Shown in pieces: positions 35,683-44,298 of a stretch of DNA of 64,000 nucleotides. Made by a program: the position numbers and the translations under genes. Below the pieces are notes generated by a model that saw nothing but the letters and a program-made list of their open reading frames with translations, did no database searches and was not told where the DNA came from. Where the stretch lies: positions 1 to 64,000 of the forward strand of contig JBJKZD010000004.1 of assembly GCA_045560765.1 (NCBI GenBank), written 5' to 3'. Origin of the DNA: UBA9926 sp913064795. Lineage in GTDB: Bacteria > Pseudomonadota > Gammaproteobacteria > Pseudomonadales > Azotimanducaceae. Positions within the stretch are counted from its first letter, which is position 1; each line of letters begins with the position of its first letter.

Positions 35683-36294
35683 GTGACCCACCTAGGGAAT
35701 AACAAGAAGAAAGTTCAAATTACGATCCCATTTCGGAAAGATTACCTCAGTGAGCGAGCCCGACAATACATCGGCCCTGTTGCGGCTGAAGCCCGCAGGC
35801 GACAACTGCCAGCGAGTCTCGTTTACGCGGTCATAGAAACTGAAAGTCATTTTAACCCTAGGGCGAGATCTCATATTCCTGCCTTTGGGTTGATGCAGTT
35901 GGTTCCCAAAAGTGGTGGCTTAGATGCCTATCACTATGTCTATGGAGAGAAAAAAGTACTGGCGCCAGAGTACTTTTTTCAGCCGAATCAAAATGTTGAA
36001 TTAGGTGTCGCCTATCTAGACCTCTTATACCGTCGATATTTGCGAGCGATCAAAGACGATCAAAGTCGTTTGCTCTGTACGATTGCAGCCTACAACACCG
36101 GTGCCGGTAACGTCGCCAAGGCCTTTACCGGCGCGAACAATGTTCGTGTTGCCGCATCCGTGATTAATGAGATGTCCAGCGACGAGGTCTATACGTATCT
36201 GCTAGAAAATCTACCCTACGATGAAACACGCAATTACTTGAGAAAAGTCACCGCAGCTCAAGCGCGTTACGCGGAGACCGATAACAATATTTAG
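35683..36294 (+). CDS. SLT catalytic domain of the frameshifted murein transglycosylase
   Basis: A 203-codon frame holding a complete lytic transglycosylase domain: AVIETESHFNPRARS with the catalytic Glu before Ser, FGLMQLVP, the AYNTGAGNVAKAF motif, and a C-terminal DEVYTYLLENLPYDETRNYLRKV like MltC. It would cleave the MurNAc-GlcNAc bond of peptidoglycan, forming anhydro ends. The only start is GTG 35683, without ribosome site or signal peptide, so it is probably the 3' part of the gene at 34772-35557 rather than an independent gene. The catalytic motifs are intact, arguing that inactivation, if real, is recent. In frame, the sequence extends upstream to about 35593 without stop. Confidence 0.82.
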   Translation: MTHLGNNKKKVQITIPFRKDYLSERARQYIGPVAAEARRRQLPASLVYAVIETESHFNPRARSHIPAFGLMQLVPKSGGLDAYHYVYGEKKVLAPEYFFQPNQNVELGVAYLDLLYRRYLRAIKDDQSRLLCTIAAYNTGAGNVAKAFTGANNVRVAASVINEMSSDEVYTYLLENLPYDETRNYLRKVTAAQARYAETDNNI

Positions 36295-36344
36295 GGGCAA
36301 AAGCATGCTCATTAAACGGCCAAGAGGGTGAGGTAAGGAAGAGT

Positions 36345-36368
36345 ACGAGAATACGAGAATACGAGAAT
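36345..36368. repeat. 8-bp tandem repeat, three copies
   Basis: ACGAGAAT occurs three times in a row in the gap between the transglycosylase and the second LPP20 gene, followed by the diverged ACGGAAGG. Short purine-rich repeat of the same character as that at 32601-32655. No function visible. Confidence 0.7.
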
Positions 36369-36493
36369 ACGGAAGGATACAATCGTGTTGAAAAGCGGTT
36401 TCGCTGAAAGAAGCGCGAGCTTCGGTGAAATTAAAGAAAGCGTCATCCAGCCGTCTAATGCAACCGGTCAATCGCCGTGATGAGGAGAAAGTC

Positions 36494-37507
36494 TTGAAGA
36501 AAATATTAGTTAGTGTTGCGCTTTTCGTTTTAGGGGCTAACGCTTTTGCTGATGACGTCGTTAAAGATTCTGTGAATGGCTCGATCAATTGGAGCGAGGG
36601 GGTCATTTATGCCCAGGGATTTGGGACCGCAAGAGAAGGGTTGCCCGATGCACAGCGTCGATTGCTATCCCGACGAGCCGCGGTTGTCGATGCACAGCGT
36701 AACCTGCTAGAAATCACTAAAGGCGTTCGATTGACCTCAATGACGAAGGTTGTCGACCAGATTGTCGATGAGAGCACAATGGCAACCCGTGTACAGGGGG
36801 TTATTAAAGGAGCGGTCCCGGTCAAGGAGCATTACCAAAACGACATTTACACGGTGACCATGGCAATGTCGATAGGGGGTGAGTTGCTATTTGCCGTGAT
36901 GCCTAAGCCCTCCGAGTTGGTCTATGAGTTGCGCCAATCTCCAGTTCAAAAGGTCTTGATTGGTATGCGCAATCAGATTAACCCTTCCGTTGTTTGGCTT
37001 GAAAATCAATTGTTTAATAAGGCTATTGCCAATGAACGTTTTGTCTTAAGCGGTCAGATGGAGGCCGATACGGCGCGCAGAATTATTCAATGGATAGAAG
37101 CAGCTCGGCCCGGTGATGTCGCCTCATCCCTACGAGCGTCTGTTAATGAGTATGCCTCAGGAGAATTCTCTGGTCTTTTAATTGACGCCTCAGGGGTTGC
37201 AGATTTTGAGCTCGCGACTATCCCAACAATTCGGGATTCAGAAGGCACGGTGATCTACCCGACGGCGCAGACCTCATTTTCGGATATCGCGAACAAACGC
37301 GGGGTTAGTTACGATTTTGACATCAACGATGCGGTTAGAAACGCGCGAGTGGCCCGGGTGCCGTTGATCGTAAAAGCCCTAGAGACCTACGAGGGCTTAG
37401 ATTCTGATTTGGTGATTTCAAAGGCAGAGGCTGCTCGGATACAGGCGAGTGAGAGTGCTCAAAACGCTATGAATCAGGCCGGTGTGATGATTGTGGTCGC
37501 GCTTTAA
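36494..37507 (+). CDS. LPP20-type envelope protein, paralogue 2
   Basis: A 337-residue exported protein. The signal peptide ends at AFA-DDV when translation starts at TTG 36494, which has GAGGAGA 6 nt upstream. The ATG at 36425 would bury this leader behind a basic extension. The LPP20-like domain has RRAAVVDAQRNLLEITKGVRL and ESTMATRVQGVIKGAV. A middle helical region (about 145-210) follows, then the shared C-terminal domain from SGLLIDASGVADFELA to the terminal GVMIVVAL. It is closely parallel in layout to 33835-34767 and 50315-51292. Its stop overlaps by 4 bases the stop of the convergent phosphatase gene. Probably part of a periplasmic or outer-membrane ring or sleeve; function unknown. 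Confidence 0.82.
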   Translation: MKKILVSVALFVLGANAFADDVVKDSVNGSINWSEGVIYAQGFGTAREGLPDAQRRLLSRRAAVVDAQRNLLEITKGVRLTSMTKVVDQIVDESTMATRVQGVIKGAVPVKEHYQNDIYTVTMAMSIGGELLFAVMPKPSELVYELRQSPVQKVLIGMRNQINPSVVWLENQLFNKAIANERFVLSGQMEADTARRIIQWIEAARPGDVASSLRASVNEYASGEFSGLLIDASGVADFELATIPTIRDSEGTVIYPTAQTSFSDIANKRGVSYDFDINDAVRNARVARVPLIVKALETYEGLDSDLVISKAEAARIQASESAQNAMNQAGVMIVVAL

Positions 37508-38316
37508 TCGAGAATCAGCTCGATGAAGCCCGGCGATGTTATGCTGGGATGACCCAACGGGTTAAGAGCTCTTTGTGCTCCTGCGTAGGTAAGACCCATT
37601 GCTTCCAGGTAGCCGGGGATCCCGCCGTATTCGGCATCGACCTCAAGAAGTGCTGCTTCGAGATAGACGCGCTTAACCCTTGCAATGATATCTAAAGTGG
37701 CTTCGCTAATCGCTTGATTCTGCTCCGCCATTCGAGCGCGTGTCCGAGTGATCAGCTCGGTTGCCTGGTTTGTTAGCAGATAGTCCTCCATGACCAGGTC
37801 TCGGGAAACCCCCAGCATGAGCTGTATCACGGCAACACCAAAACCGGTCCTGTCTTTGCCCGCCATGCAGTGAATCAGGAAACCCTGTTCCGTCTCGATC
37901 AAGCATCGAAGAACCCGGCGATAAGCATCAAGATGATCGCGGGCAATTTCTTTTGTAATTTCGGTCATAAAAGCCACCTGATCTTCTGGCGTATCAGCAC
38001 CTTCCATCATACTGGTTCGCAACTCTGAACTGGTTCCTGGCGCGATTGGAATATTCTGAATGCATTCAAAGGCTGGGTGATTCGGTGAGGGGTAGAGTTC
38101 CACTTCATCTTCTCGCCTAAGGTCACAGATGACGCCAATATCGAGCTCAGAAAACTGTTGAAGTGCCTCTCCTTTTAGGTCAGTAAGCATCCCGCAGCGA
38201 AAAAGCTTGCCCTTGACCAGTTGGTCACCGGTTATCGTCGGATACCCTCCAAAATCTCTAAAATTGAGGCTGTCCTGTATAGCAATAAAGCGATCTGATG
38301 GGGTCGAGAAGGTCAT
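37504..38316 (-). CDS. Tyrosine-phosphatase-like protein (Y_phosphatase3 family)
   Basis: A 270-residue cytoplasmic protein. N-terminal NFRDFGGYP is the family signature. A general-acid/structural region has ICDLRREDEVELYPSP, and the P-loop is HCMAGKDRTGFG, giving the CX5R active site with nucleophilic Cys and phosphate-binding Arg. A C-terminal helical region contains RVKRVYLEAALLEVDAEYGG. Family members dephosphorylate phosphotyrosine and sometimes phosphoinositides. No partner kinase is nearby. It is convergent with and overlaps the LPP20 gene at its 3' end. Start ATG 38316 follows AGAGG. Confidence 0.9.
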   Translation of the reverse strand: MTFSTPSDRFIAIQDSLNFRDFGGYPTITGDQLVKGKLFRCGMLTDLKGEALQQFSELDIGVICDLRREDEVELYPSPNHPAFECIQNIPIAPGTSSELRTSMMEGADTPEDQVAFMTEITKEIARDHLDAYRRVLRCLIETEQGFLIHCMAGKDRTGFGVAVIQLMLGVSRDLVMEDYLLTNQATELITRTRARMAEQNQAISEATLDIIARVKRVYLEAALLEVDAEYGGIPGYLEAMGLTYAGAQRALNPLGHPSITSPGFIELILD

Positions 38317-38349
38317 TAGCGCCTCTGAGATTGTGAATACGTCAAAAAA

Positions 38350-38694
38350 TCAACCGTCGGGCTGGCTTAAGTTAAATGAGACTGATCTACCGTGGCTGGT
38401 TTGAACGAAATCGGAAGTCTGCCAAGCGCGCTCTAGGCCTGGGTTTGCTCTGAGCTCTTTAACCAACCCCTTAACCAATAGCCTGACCCAATCCTTGGCC
38501 TCTTGGTGAGAGCGAGTCTCCCCGGCTTGGTCGGCACTTAGGGAAAACGTGTGGAATCGACTGCGTGCCAGTGATTGAAAATGGGCCTCATCGGCCTGGC
38601 TAAGAGTCTCACCTTTGCAGCCTTTGAGCCAAATCTGCTGAAGGGATAAGGTTGAAGAGGACATAGTTTGCGACCGTAAGCGAGTAGTTATCAT
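38350..38694 (-). CDS. Small hypothetical protein
   Basis: A 114-codon frame, or 104 from the second ATG at 38664. It is mostly helical with a hydrophilic composition and a conserved-looking core (AKDWVRLLVKGLVKELRANPGLERAW). I do not recognise a family. It has no signal peptide, cysteine pair or metal motif, and no clear ribosome site for either ATG. It lies 33 bases before the phosphatase gene on the same strand, so it could be its upstream operon partner. Codon use and lack of a competing frame make it plausible but not certain. Confidence 0.5.
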   Translation of the reverse strand: MITTRLRSQTMSSSTLSLQQIWLKGCKGETLSQADEAHFQSLARSRFHTFSLSADQAGETRSHQEAKDWVRLLVKGLVKELRANPGLERAWQTSDFVQTSHGRSVSFNLSQPDG

Positions 38695-38923
38695 TACGCG
38701 TTGGCTTAAGGAAAGGATTGTATCTTAAGTGGATGAAAATAACGCGGTCAAAAGGTGGATCCTTAAAGATGCTCGGTTGTTTTTGGAGCATTGAGGTTCT
38801 CTTAAGTGGTGCGAAGGCGTACCAAAAAATGTGGAGGGCCGAACGGTTTTTGAAAGCGCAATCTAGTAGGGACTAGACCCGCGGTATGAAGCAGTCATCG
38901 TTAGTCCGTGTCTTGGCCGCTGG

Positions 38924-40297
38924 TTACTGGCTGTAAAGAACCGGCTTTGGATCCAACGTTTGACCTTGCCAGTGTTCTGGCAAGTAAGCCTGCTGCGCGC
39001 TGAGTAGTTCGGATGTGAGTCGCCGAATCTCGTCTAAGTTTAGAATTGCGCTGGTCAATGGATCCAGGGCCATCGCTTGAAAAACAAGCTCCGGGGACGC
39101 TTCTCTGGCGGCTAGTACCGCAAGACGTTGGGTGTTAATTTGATTGCTGTTGATGCAGGCTAAGTGCTCTGGTAGGCGGCCATAGGGTTCGGGGTTAAAA
39201 CCCTTCTCGGTGACCCTGCAGGCAACTTCGACACACGCATCCTGAGGCAAATTGTCTATTAGTCCGTCATTCATGACATTGCCAAAGACGACTTCAGGCT
39301 TTCCTGTTGTCACAGCATGGATGATTTGAGCGCCGTATTCGACGCTCCGTTCAAGGTCCACTGGCGTCTCCCACCGCGCCATCTTTGCCATGGTCTCTCT
39401 CCAATTCGGCCGATTGTAGAGTGTCTTGATAAATCCAGGGCCGCCGTTCCAACCCCCGCCTGGGCTGAACCGTTCTACAGACTCCGGGTTTTTTCTGAAC
39501 CAGGGAGAATATTCCGAATTGTGTCCAGAAGCCTCGGTCACTGGAAAGCCAAAGTGTTTGATGTATTCCATTCGTGAGGTGTCGGAGCGCCACAGGTTTT
39601 TGTCCTCAGCAAGCGCTCGAACCCTGGGTAGGCAGTCTTTACCCTCGGCCTCAAATCGGGTGATCCAAGCTTGATGATTAATACCAGCACAGGAGAATTC
39701 GATGTCGCTTAGGCCAAGTCCTAAGCGCGTTGCCCATTGCTCTGTGGTGCTTTGGACACTATGACACAGACCGATGAGGTTCAGGTTATCGACCGCATCA
39801 TGCATTCCCCAACAGAGCATCGACATCGGGTTCGTATAATTGAGTAGAAGGGCCGAAGGGCAATAGTCTTTAACGTCCCGCGCAATATCGATCTGAATTG
39901 GTAGGGTTCTAAGGCAGCGCATGATGCCGCCTGGCGTCAGGGTGTCCCCAATGGCTTGACACACGCCAAAGCTCTTGGGGATATCGATTTCAGATTCGAT
40001 CGCCGGGTAACCTCCGACCAAAATACTGGTGATAACAAAATTAGCGTCTATCAGCGCTTCCCGGCGGTCCGAGTGCTGACTGTAGGTCGCATTGTGGTAG
40101 CCGCCTTGTTGGAAAATTTGTTCTACGATTTGGCCAGCAAAATCGAGTCGCTCAGGGTCTGTATCGACCAAGGCAAAGTGGGCATTAGACAAGGCTGAAT
40201 AGGATAAAACATCGGCGGTTAGTCGACTCGAGAACTCTAGACTTCCTGCGCCAATAATGACAATTTTTAATGTGCTCTGATCGCTCGAACAGGACAT
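38924..40297 (-). CDS. Glycoside hydrolase family 4 (MelA-like alpha-galactosidase/glucosidase)
   Basis: A 457-residue NAD- and Mn-dependent glycosidase. Seen: Rossmann motif IIGAGSLEF, ALVDTDPERL, the DTLTPGGIMRCLRTLP segment, LLNYTNPMSM, the metal-binding Cys in GLCHSVQ and the metal-binding His in AGINHQAW. Motif order and the ICxTLxPGG-like segment resemble E. coli MelA, an alpha-galactosidase. GH4 members also act on alpha-glucosides, 6-phosphoglycosides and alpha-galacturonides, so specificity is unproven. GH4 enzymes oxidise the substrate at C3 before elimination. It lies 2 bases after the crotonase gene on the same strand, an unusual pairing for a sugar enzyme. No sugar transporter is nearby. 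Confidence 0.88.
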   Translation of the reverse strand: MSCSSDQSTLKIVIIGAGSLEFSSRLTADVLSYSALSNAHFALVDTDPERLDFAGQIVEQIFQQGGYHNATYSQHSDRREALIDANFVITSILVGGYPAIESEIDIPKSFGVCQAIGDTLTPGGIMRCLRTLPIQIDIARDVKDYCPSALLLNYTNPMSMLCWGMHDAVDNLNLIGLCHSVQSTTEQWATRLGLGLSDIEFSCAGINHQAWITRFEAEGKDCLPRVRALAEDKNLWRSDTSRMEYIKHFGFPVTEASGHNSEYSPWFRKNPESVERFSPGGGWNGGPGFIKTLYNRPNWRETMAKMARWETPVDLERSVEYGAQIIHAVTTGKPEVVFGNVMNDGLIDNLPQDACVEVACRVTEKGFNPEPYGRLPEHLACINSNQINTQRLAVLAAREASPELVFQAMALDPLTSAILNLDEIRRLTSELLSAQQAYLPEHWQGQTLDPKPVLYSQ

Positions 40298-40299
40298 GG

Positions 40300-41100
40300 T
40301 TACTGCCCCTTGAAATCGGGTGCTCGTTTTTCCATGTAGGCGGTCACCGCTTCCGAGAAATCATTGGATTTAAAAAGATTTAATACGGACATTAAGACGT
40401 GATGAGAGTGGCTTTCAAAATCTTGGGTTAGACCGTGTCGAAATAAACGCTTCATCTCAGCGATCGCAAGGGGTGCGTTATCGGCTATTTTGTTTGCCCA
40501 GGACATTGCGGTTTCCATTAGGGCCTGATCTTCGATCACTTTGTTGACCAATCCGAACGTTAGGGACTGCTCGGCGTCTAGCGGGTCCCCTAGCATGGAT
40601 ATTTCGCAGGCCTTGGCCCAACCGAGGAGACGGGGCAAATACCAAGTGCCGCCACTCTCGGGAATGACGCCCATTTTTGCAAATCCCGGAAGTAATTTCG
40701 CTCGATCCGACATGAGCCGCATATCGCAACCCAAAGCAAGGTCAAGGCCGTAGCCAGCTGCTGCGCCGTTGATCACAGCAATCACCGGAGTATCCATGCG
40801 TTGCAATGTGACGGTGCAAATTTCCCGGGTCGAAAAATGACTCGCACCTCGGTTGCTCGATAAAGCGCCGCCAATGCCTTCGCCTGAAGAGGCCTGTTTT
40901 AGGTCAAGACCCGAGCAGAAGGCGCGTCCAGCTCCGGTCAGTATGACAACCCGAACATCACGATCATCGTCTGCAGTTTTAAGTGCGGTGTTGAGCTCCG
41001 AAAGCATGGGTGACGTGATGGCGTTCATTGCACTGGGACGGTTTAAGGTGATGATTTCAATATGACCTTGTCGCTCTGTAAGAATCGGGGTCTCTTCCAT
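40300..41100 (-). CDS. Enoyl-CoA hydratase/isomerase (crotonase) family protein
   Basis: A 266-residue crotonase-fold protein. Landmarks are NRPSAMNAITSPML, GAGRAFCSGLDLKQ (oxyanion-hole strand), AVINGAAAGYGLDLALGCDMRL (second oxyanion NH), and MGVIPESGGTWYLPRLLG, where the family's catalytic Glu position lies. It acts on CoA thioesters in the cytoplasm, in hydration or isomerisation of enoyl-CoA. ATG 41100 has AAGGA about 7-8 nt upstream. It is likely co-transcribed with the SDR (65 bases upstream) and the GH4 gene (2 bases downstream). Confidence 0.92.
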   Translation of the reverse strand: MEETPILTERQGHIEIITLNRPSAMNAITSPMLSELNTALKTADDDRDVRVVILTGAGRAFCSGLDLKQASSGEGIGGALSSNRGASHFSTREICTVTLQRMDTPVIAVINGAAAGYGLDLALGCDMRLMSDRAKLLPGFAKMGVIPESGGTWYLPRLLGWAKACEISMLGDPLDAEQSLTFGLVNKVIEDQALMETAMSWANKIADNAPLAIAEMKRLFRHGLTQDFESHSHHVLMSVLNLFKSNDFSEAVTAYMEKRAPDFKGQ

Positions 41101-41165
41101 GCTCTTTTCCTTGTATTCCTAGCTCGTTGCTATCTGGAGTTGTTAATGTTGATAAGGTCTTGAGT

Positions 41166-41945
41166 TCAACGGGAGCCTTGACCATCATCAATTTTAATCA
41201 CGGTCCCTGTTACGCACTCGGATGCGGGGGAGACAAGGTAGAGCAGGGTGCTGTCCATCTGAGCGGGTTGGCAAATACGCTTTCGAGGGAAGTTCTGACT
41301 GATATCCCCAATTCTTGACAGCATTCCATCCATCATTTCGCTGGCGAATGCACCAGGGGCGATGCAATTTACGTTAATTGGGTATCGAGACCATTCAACA
41401 GCATGAGACTCGGTCATACGAACAACAGCACTTTTAGTGGTTGAATAAAGGGTTGCAGCCGATTGCGCGGTGGTATTAAAGGCAGCAATTGAGGCAATGT
41501 TGACGATCCGACCCGGTCGCTCCGCGGCGATGAGTCGCTTCGCAACTTCAACGGACAATACCCACGGACCGATCAAGTTTGTTTCAAAAACGGCATCCAT
41601 TAGCTCGTCATCCATCTTAACGGCTCGCTGAGCATCAGGAATGCCAGCATTATTAACGAGGATCGTTACGGTGCCAAAGAGATCTTCGGCCGCTTTTAGC
41701 GCGTTTCGAATACTGCTGCGATCAGTCATATCGACAGCTACAGGTGCCGCTTGACCTCCAGAGGCATTAATTTCGGCGCTTAGTGCTTCTAGTCGGTCAA
41801 CCCGGCGACCTGTAACGATGACTTTGGCTCCGCAAGCCGCTAAAACTTGGGCAAACCGCTTTCCGAGACCGGCTGTTGTTCCGGTGACAAATGCAACCTG
41901 CCCGGTTAGGTCGGTCGATTGATAGGGCAATGGATATTCGCTCAT
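41166..41945 (-). CDS. SDR-family oxidoreductase
   Basis: A 259-residue classical SDR: TGTTAGLG Rossmann motif, VTGRRVDRLEAL basic patch favouring NADP, NNAGIPDA, NIASIAAF with catalytic Ser, YSTTKSAV with catalytic Tyr/Lys, and a DDGQGSR end. It resembles the SDR at 5269-6141 in the first 200 residues, including the TGRRVDRLEALSAEINASGG stretch, so the two may be paralogues. ATG 41945 has AAGGA 8-9 nt upstream. Substrate unknown; the neighbouring crotonase and 2-hydroxyacid oxidase suggest a carboxylic-acid or acyl-CoA route. Confidence 0.92.
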   Translation of the reverse strand: MSEYPLPYQSTDLTGQVAFVTGTTAGLGKRFAQVLAACGAKVIVTGRRVDRLEALSAEINASGGQAAPVAVDMTDRSSIRNALKAAEDLFGTVTILVNNAGIPDAQRAVKMDDELMDAVFETNLIGPWVLSVEVAKRLIAAERPGRIVNIASIAAFNTTAQSAATLYSTTKSAVVRMTESHAVEWSRYPINVNCIAPGAFASEMMDGMLSRIGDISQNFPRKRICQPAQMDSTLLYLVSPASECVTGTVIKIDDGQGSR

Positions 41946-42076
41946 AAGTTGGTCCTTAAAGTCGCTATTGAATTGATTTTGAAGGGTTATAAGTAGCTCG
42001 ATTCTCTATTTGTTTCATCGCCAGAAGTGACAACACAGTTGACGCGACGCATCTGGGTCCTCGCTGAAGAACCCGC

Positions 42077-43210
42077 TCATCTCGAGAACAAGATATCGCG
42101 CTCAACGTTGGCAAGGGATGTCTTGCCGCAAAATGCCATCGTTAGATCCAGCTCGTTCTGGATGATCTCTAGGGCTTTTCGTACCCCGTTTTGCCCCATT
42201 GCTCCGAGCCCGTAAATGTAGGCTCTGCCAATCATCGTGCCGGTTGCACCCAAAGCAAGCATCCTGAGAACGTCTTGCCCTGAGCGAATGCCGCCGTCCA
42301 CCCAGACCTCGGTTTCAGCGCTGACCGCCGACTTGATAGTCGGGAGGGCGTCACAGGATGCCGGAGCACCGTCGAGCTGTCGACCGCCATGGTTAGAGAC
42401 AACAATCGCATCGGCACCATGGGCCACTGCAAGCATCGCATCTTCTGCAGTCATGATACCTTTGATGATCAGAGGGCCGCCCCAAAGGTCTTTTATCCAA
42501 GCAACATCATCCCAATTGAGTCCTGGGTCAAATTGCTGCTGGGTCCAGTGTGATAATGAGCTGCTGTTCTCGATACCCGCGACGTGCCCAGCAATATTCC
42601 CAAATTTTCTGCGCGGGGTGGCTAGCATCCCAGCAGCCCATTTGGGCTTGGAGGCCATGTTAATTAGATTGCCAAGCGTAGGCTTGGGCGGAGTCGATAG
42701 GCCATTTTTGATATCTTTATGACGTTGCCCCAAAATTTGCAGATCAACGGTGAGAACCAGCGCGCTGCAAGCCGCGGCTTTGGCCCGTAGAATCAACCGT
42801 TTGATGAACTCACGATCTCTCATGACGTAGAGCTGAAACCAAAATGGCGCTTGGACCGCTCTTGCAACATCCTCGATGCTACAAATACTCATGGTGGACA
42901 GTGTGTACGGCACTCCGAACTCTACCGCTGCTCTTGCTGCTTTTATTTCGCCATCTGCATGCTGGTAACCCGTCAAGCCGACGGGGGCCAGGGCAACAGG
43001 CATGGTGACTTTCTGACCGAGCAGCGTGCTGGAGATGTCTCTATGGGTGAGGTCGATTAAGACCCGCTGCTTAAACTGTAGCCGCTGCAGCGCACGCTCG
43101 TTTTCCTTGAAGGTGTATTCGGTCCAGGACCCAGACTCTGTGTAGTCGTAGAACATTCTTGGAACGTTGTTCTGATAGGCTTTCTTAAGGTCTTCGATAC
43201 AGGTGATCAT
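42077..43210 (-). CDS. FMN-dependent alpha-hydroxy-acid oxidase/dehydrogenase
   Basis: A 377-residue TIM-barrel flavoprotein of the lactate dehydrogenase / glycolate oxidase / mandelate dehydrogenase family. Seen: PRMFYDYTESGSWTEYT at the N-terminus (active-site Tyr), ALAPVGLTGYQH, the LYVMRDREF strand, a KGIMTAEDA strand with the FMN-binding Lys, and SNHGGRQLDGAP with catalytic His and Arg. ATG 43210 matches the usual beginning of the family. A GTG at 43237 is in frame but has no spaced ribosome site. There is no long insertion of the membrane-bound type, so a soluble or peripheral enzyme is expected. Electron acceptor unknown. Confidence 0.9.
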   Translation of the reverse strand: MITCIEDLKKAYQNNVPRMFYDYTESGSWTEYTFKENERALQRLQFKQRVLIDLTHRDISSTLLGQKVTMPVALAPVGLTGYQHADGEIKAARAAVEFGVPYTLSTMSICSIEDVARAVQAPFWFQLYVMRDREFIKRLILRAKAAACSALVLTVDLQILGQRHKDIKNGLSTPPKPTLGNLINMASKPKWAAGMLATPRRKFGNIAGHVAGIENSSSLSHWTQQQFDPGLNWDDVAWIKDLWGGPLIIKGIMTAEDAMLAVAHGADAIVVSNHGGRQLDGAPASCDALPTIKSAVSAETEVWVDGGIRSGQDVLRMLALGATGTMIGRAYIYGLGAMGQNGVRKALEIIQNELDLTMAFCGKTSLANVERDILFSR

Positions 43211-43335
43211 TGCTGTCGAGTCTAGCGGCGGCTTCACCTCTGATGATAACAGGCAAAATGGATGTGGGCATTAGCTGGAGGATCGATGCAGAACCTTAAA
43301 GGATCAGTTATCCTCAAGAAAAAAAGGGACTTGAA

Positions 43336-44298
43336 ATGCAAGGTTGGCAGTATCAAAAAGGGCTACATGAGACGGGTGACGGGATCTACGCCTGGCTGCA
43401 ACCTGATGGAGGCTGGGGCTGGTCTAATGCCGGTCTTATCGCCGACAGCGGCGAGTCTCTACTGGTCGATACGCTGTTCGACGCGGTGTTAACCCAAGAG
43501 ATGCTGACGGCCATGGCCGATGCCAGCGGCATCAGTGCCGGGATGATCGATACGGTGGTTAACACCCATGCCAATGGCGACCACACTCATGGAAATGGCC
43601 TTTGCACCAAGGCAGAAGTGATCGCTTCTGAATCCAGTGCGAAAGAGATGGAGGCCTTTACCCCGGAAATGATGCAAGGATTTATGGATTCGGCCGACCA
43701 GCTGGGGGAGGTCGGGACCTATTTAAAAGATGCTTTCGGTCCTTTCGATTTCACCCAAGTCGCCGAGAAACTGCCGACCCGAACCTTTAATGGCCAGCTT
43801 TCTTTAGCCGTGGGCAACAAGGCGATTGAGCTGATTGAGGTTGGTCCTGCGCATACTCGGGGGGATGTGCTAGTGCATGTGCCTGAAGACAAGACCGTAT
43901 TTACTGGCGATATTTTGTTTATAGAGGGCACACCCTTGATGTGGGCAGGCCCTGTCGCTAACTGGATTAAGGCCTGCGACAAGATCATCGCGATGCAGGC
44001 CGAGGTCATTGTGCCGGGCCATGGGCCGATCACCGACGCAGCAGGGGTTGAGCAAGTTAAGGCTTACCTGAGTTACATCGAGCGAGAGGCTCGAGCGCGG
44101 TTTGATGCAGGCTTGAGTGTTCGAGAAGCAGCGCTGGATATTGCTTTAGGTGATTTTGATCGCTGGATTGACGCTGAACGGATCGCCATCAACGTCGATA
44201 CGCTCTATCGAGAGTTCAGTGGGGGGCAGGGTAGCACCGATACGATTACACTGTTTGGGTTGATGGCAGAGGTCCGCAGAGCTCGAGTTGGCCGGTGA
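43336..44298 (+). CDS. MBL-fold metallo-hydrolase with variant metal motif
   Basis: A 320-residue metallo-beta-lactamase-fold protein without signal peptide. The first metal motif reads NTHANGDHTHGN: the first His and the Asp-His pair are present, but the second His of HxHxDH is replaced by Asn. Later ligands are the His in VGPAHTRGDVLVH, Asp in VFTGDILF and His in VPGHGPITD. The N-for-H variant is seen in other uncharacterised members and may indicate one altered or mononuclear site. Its TGA overlaps the GTG of the M28 peptidase gene. Start ATG 43336 follows GGGACTTGAA. Confidence 0.87.
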   Translation: MQGWQYQKGLHETGDGIYAWLQPDGGWGWSNAGLIADSGESLLVDTLFDAVLTQEMLTAMADASGISAGMIDTVVNTHANGDHTHGNGLCTKAEVIASESSAKEMEAFTPEMMQGFMDSADQLGEVGTYLKDAFGPFDFTQVAEKLPTRTFNGQLSLAVGNKAIELIEVGPAHTRGDVLVHVPEDKTVFTGDILFIEGTPLMWAGPVANWIKACDKIIAMQAEVIVPGHGPITDAAGVEQVKAYLSYIEREARARFDAGLSVREAALDIALGDFDRWIDAERIAINVDTLYREFSGGQGSTDTITLFGLMAEVRRARVGR

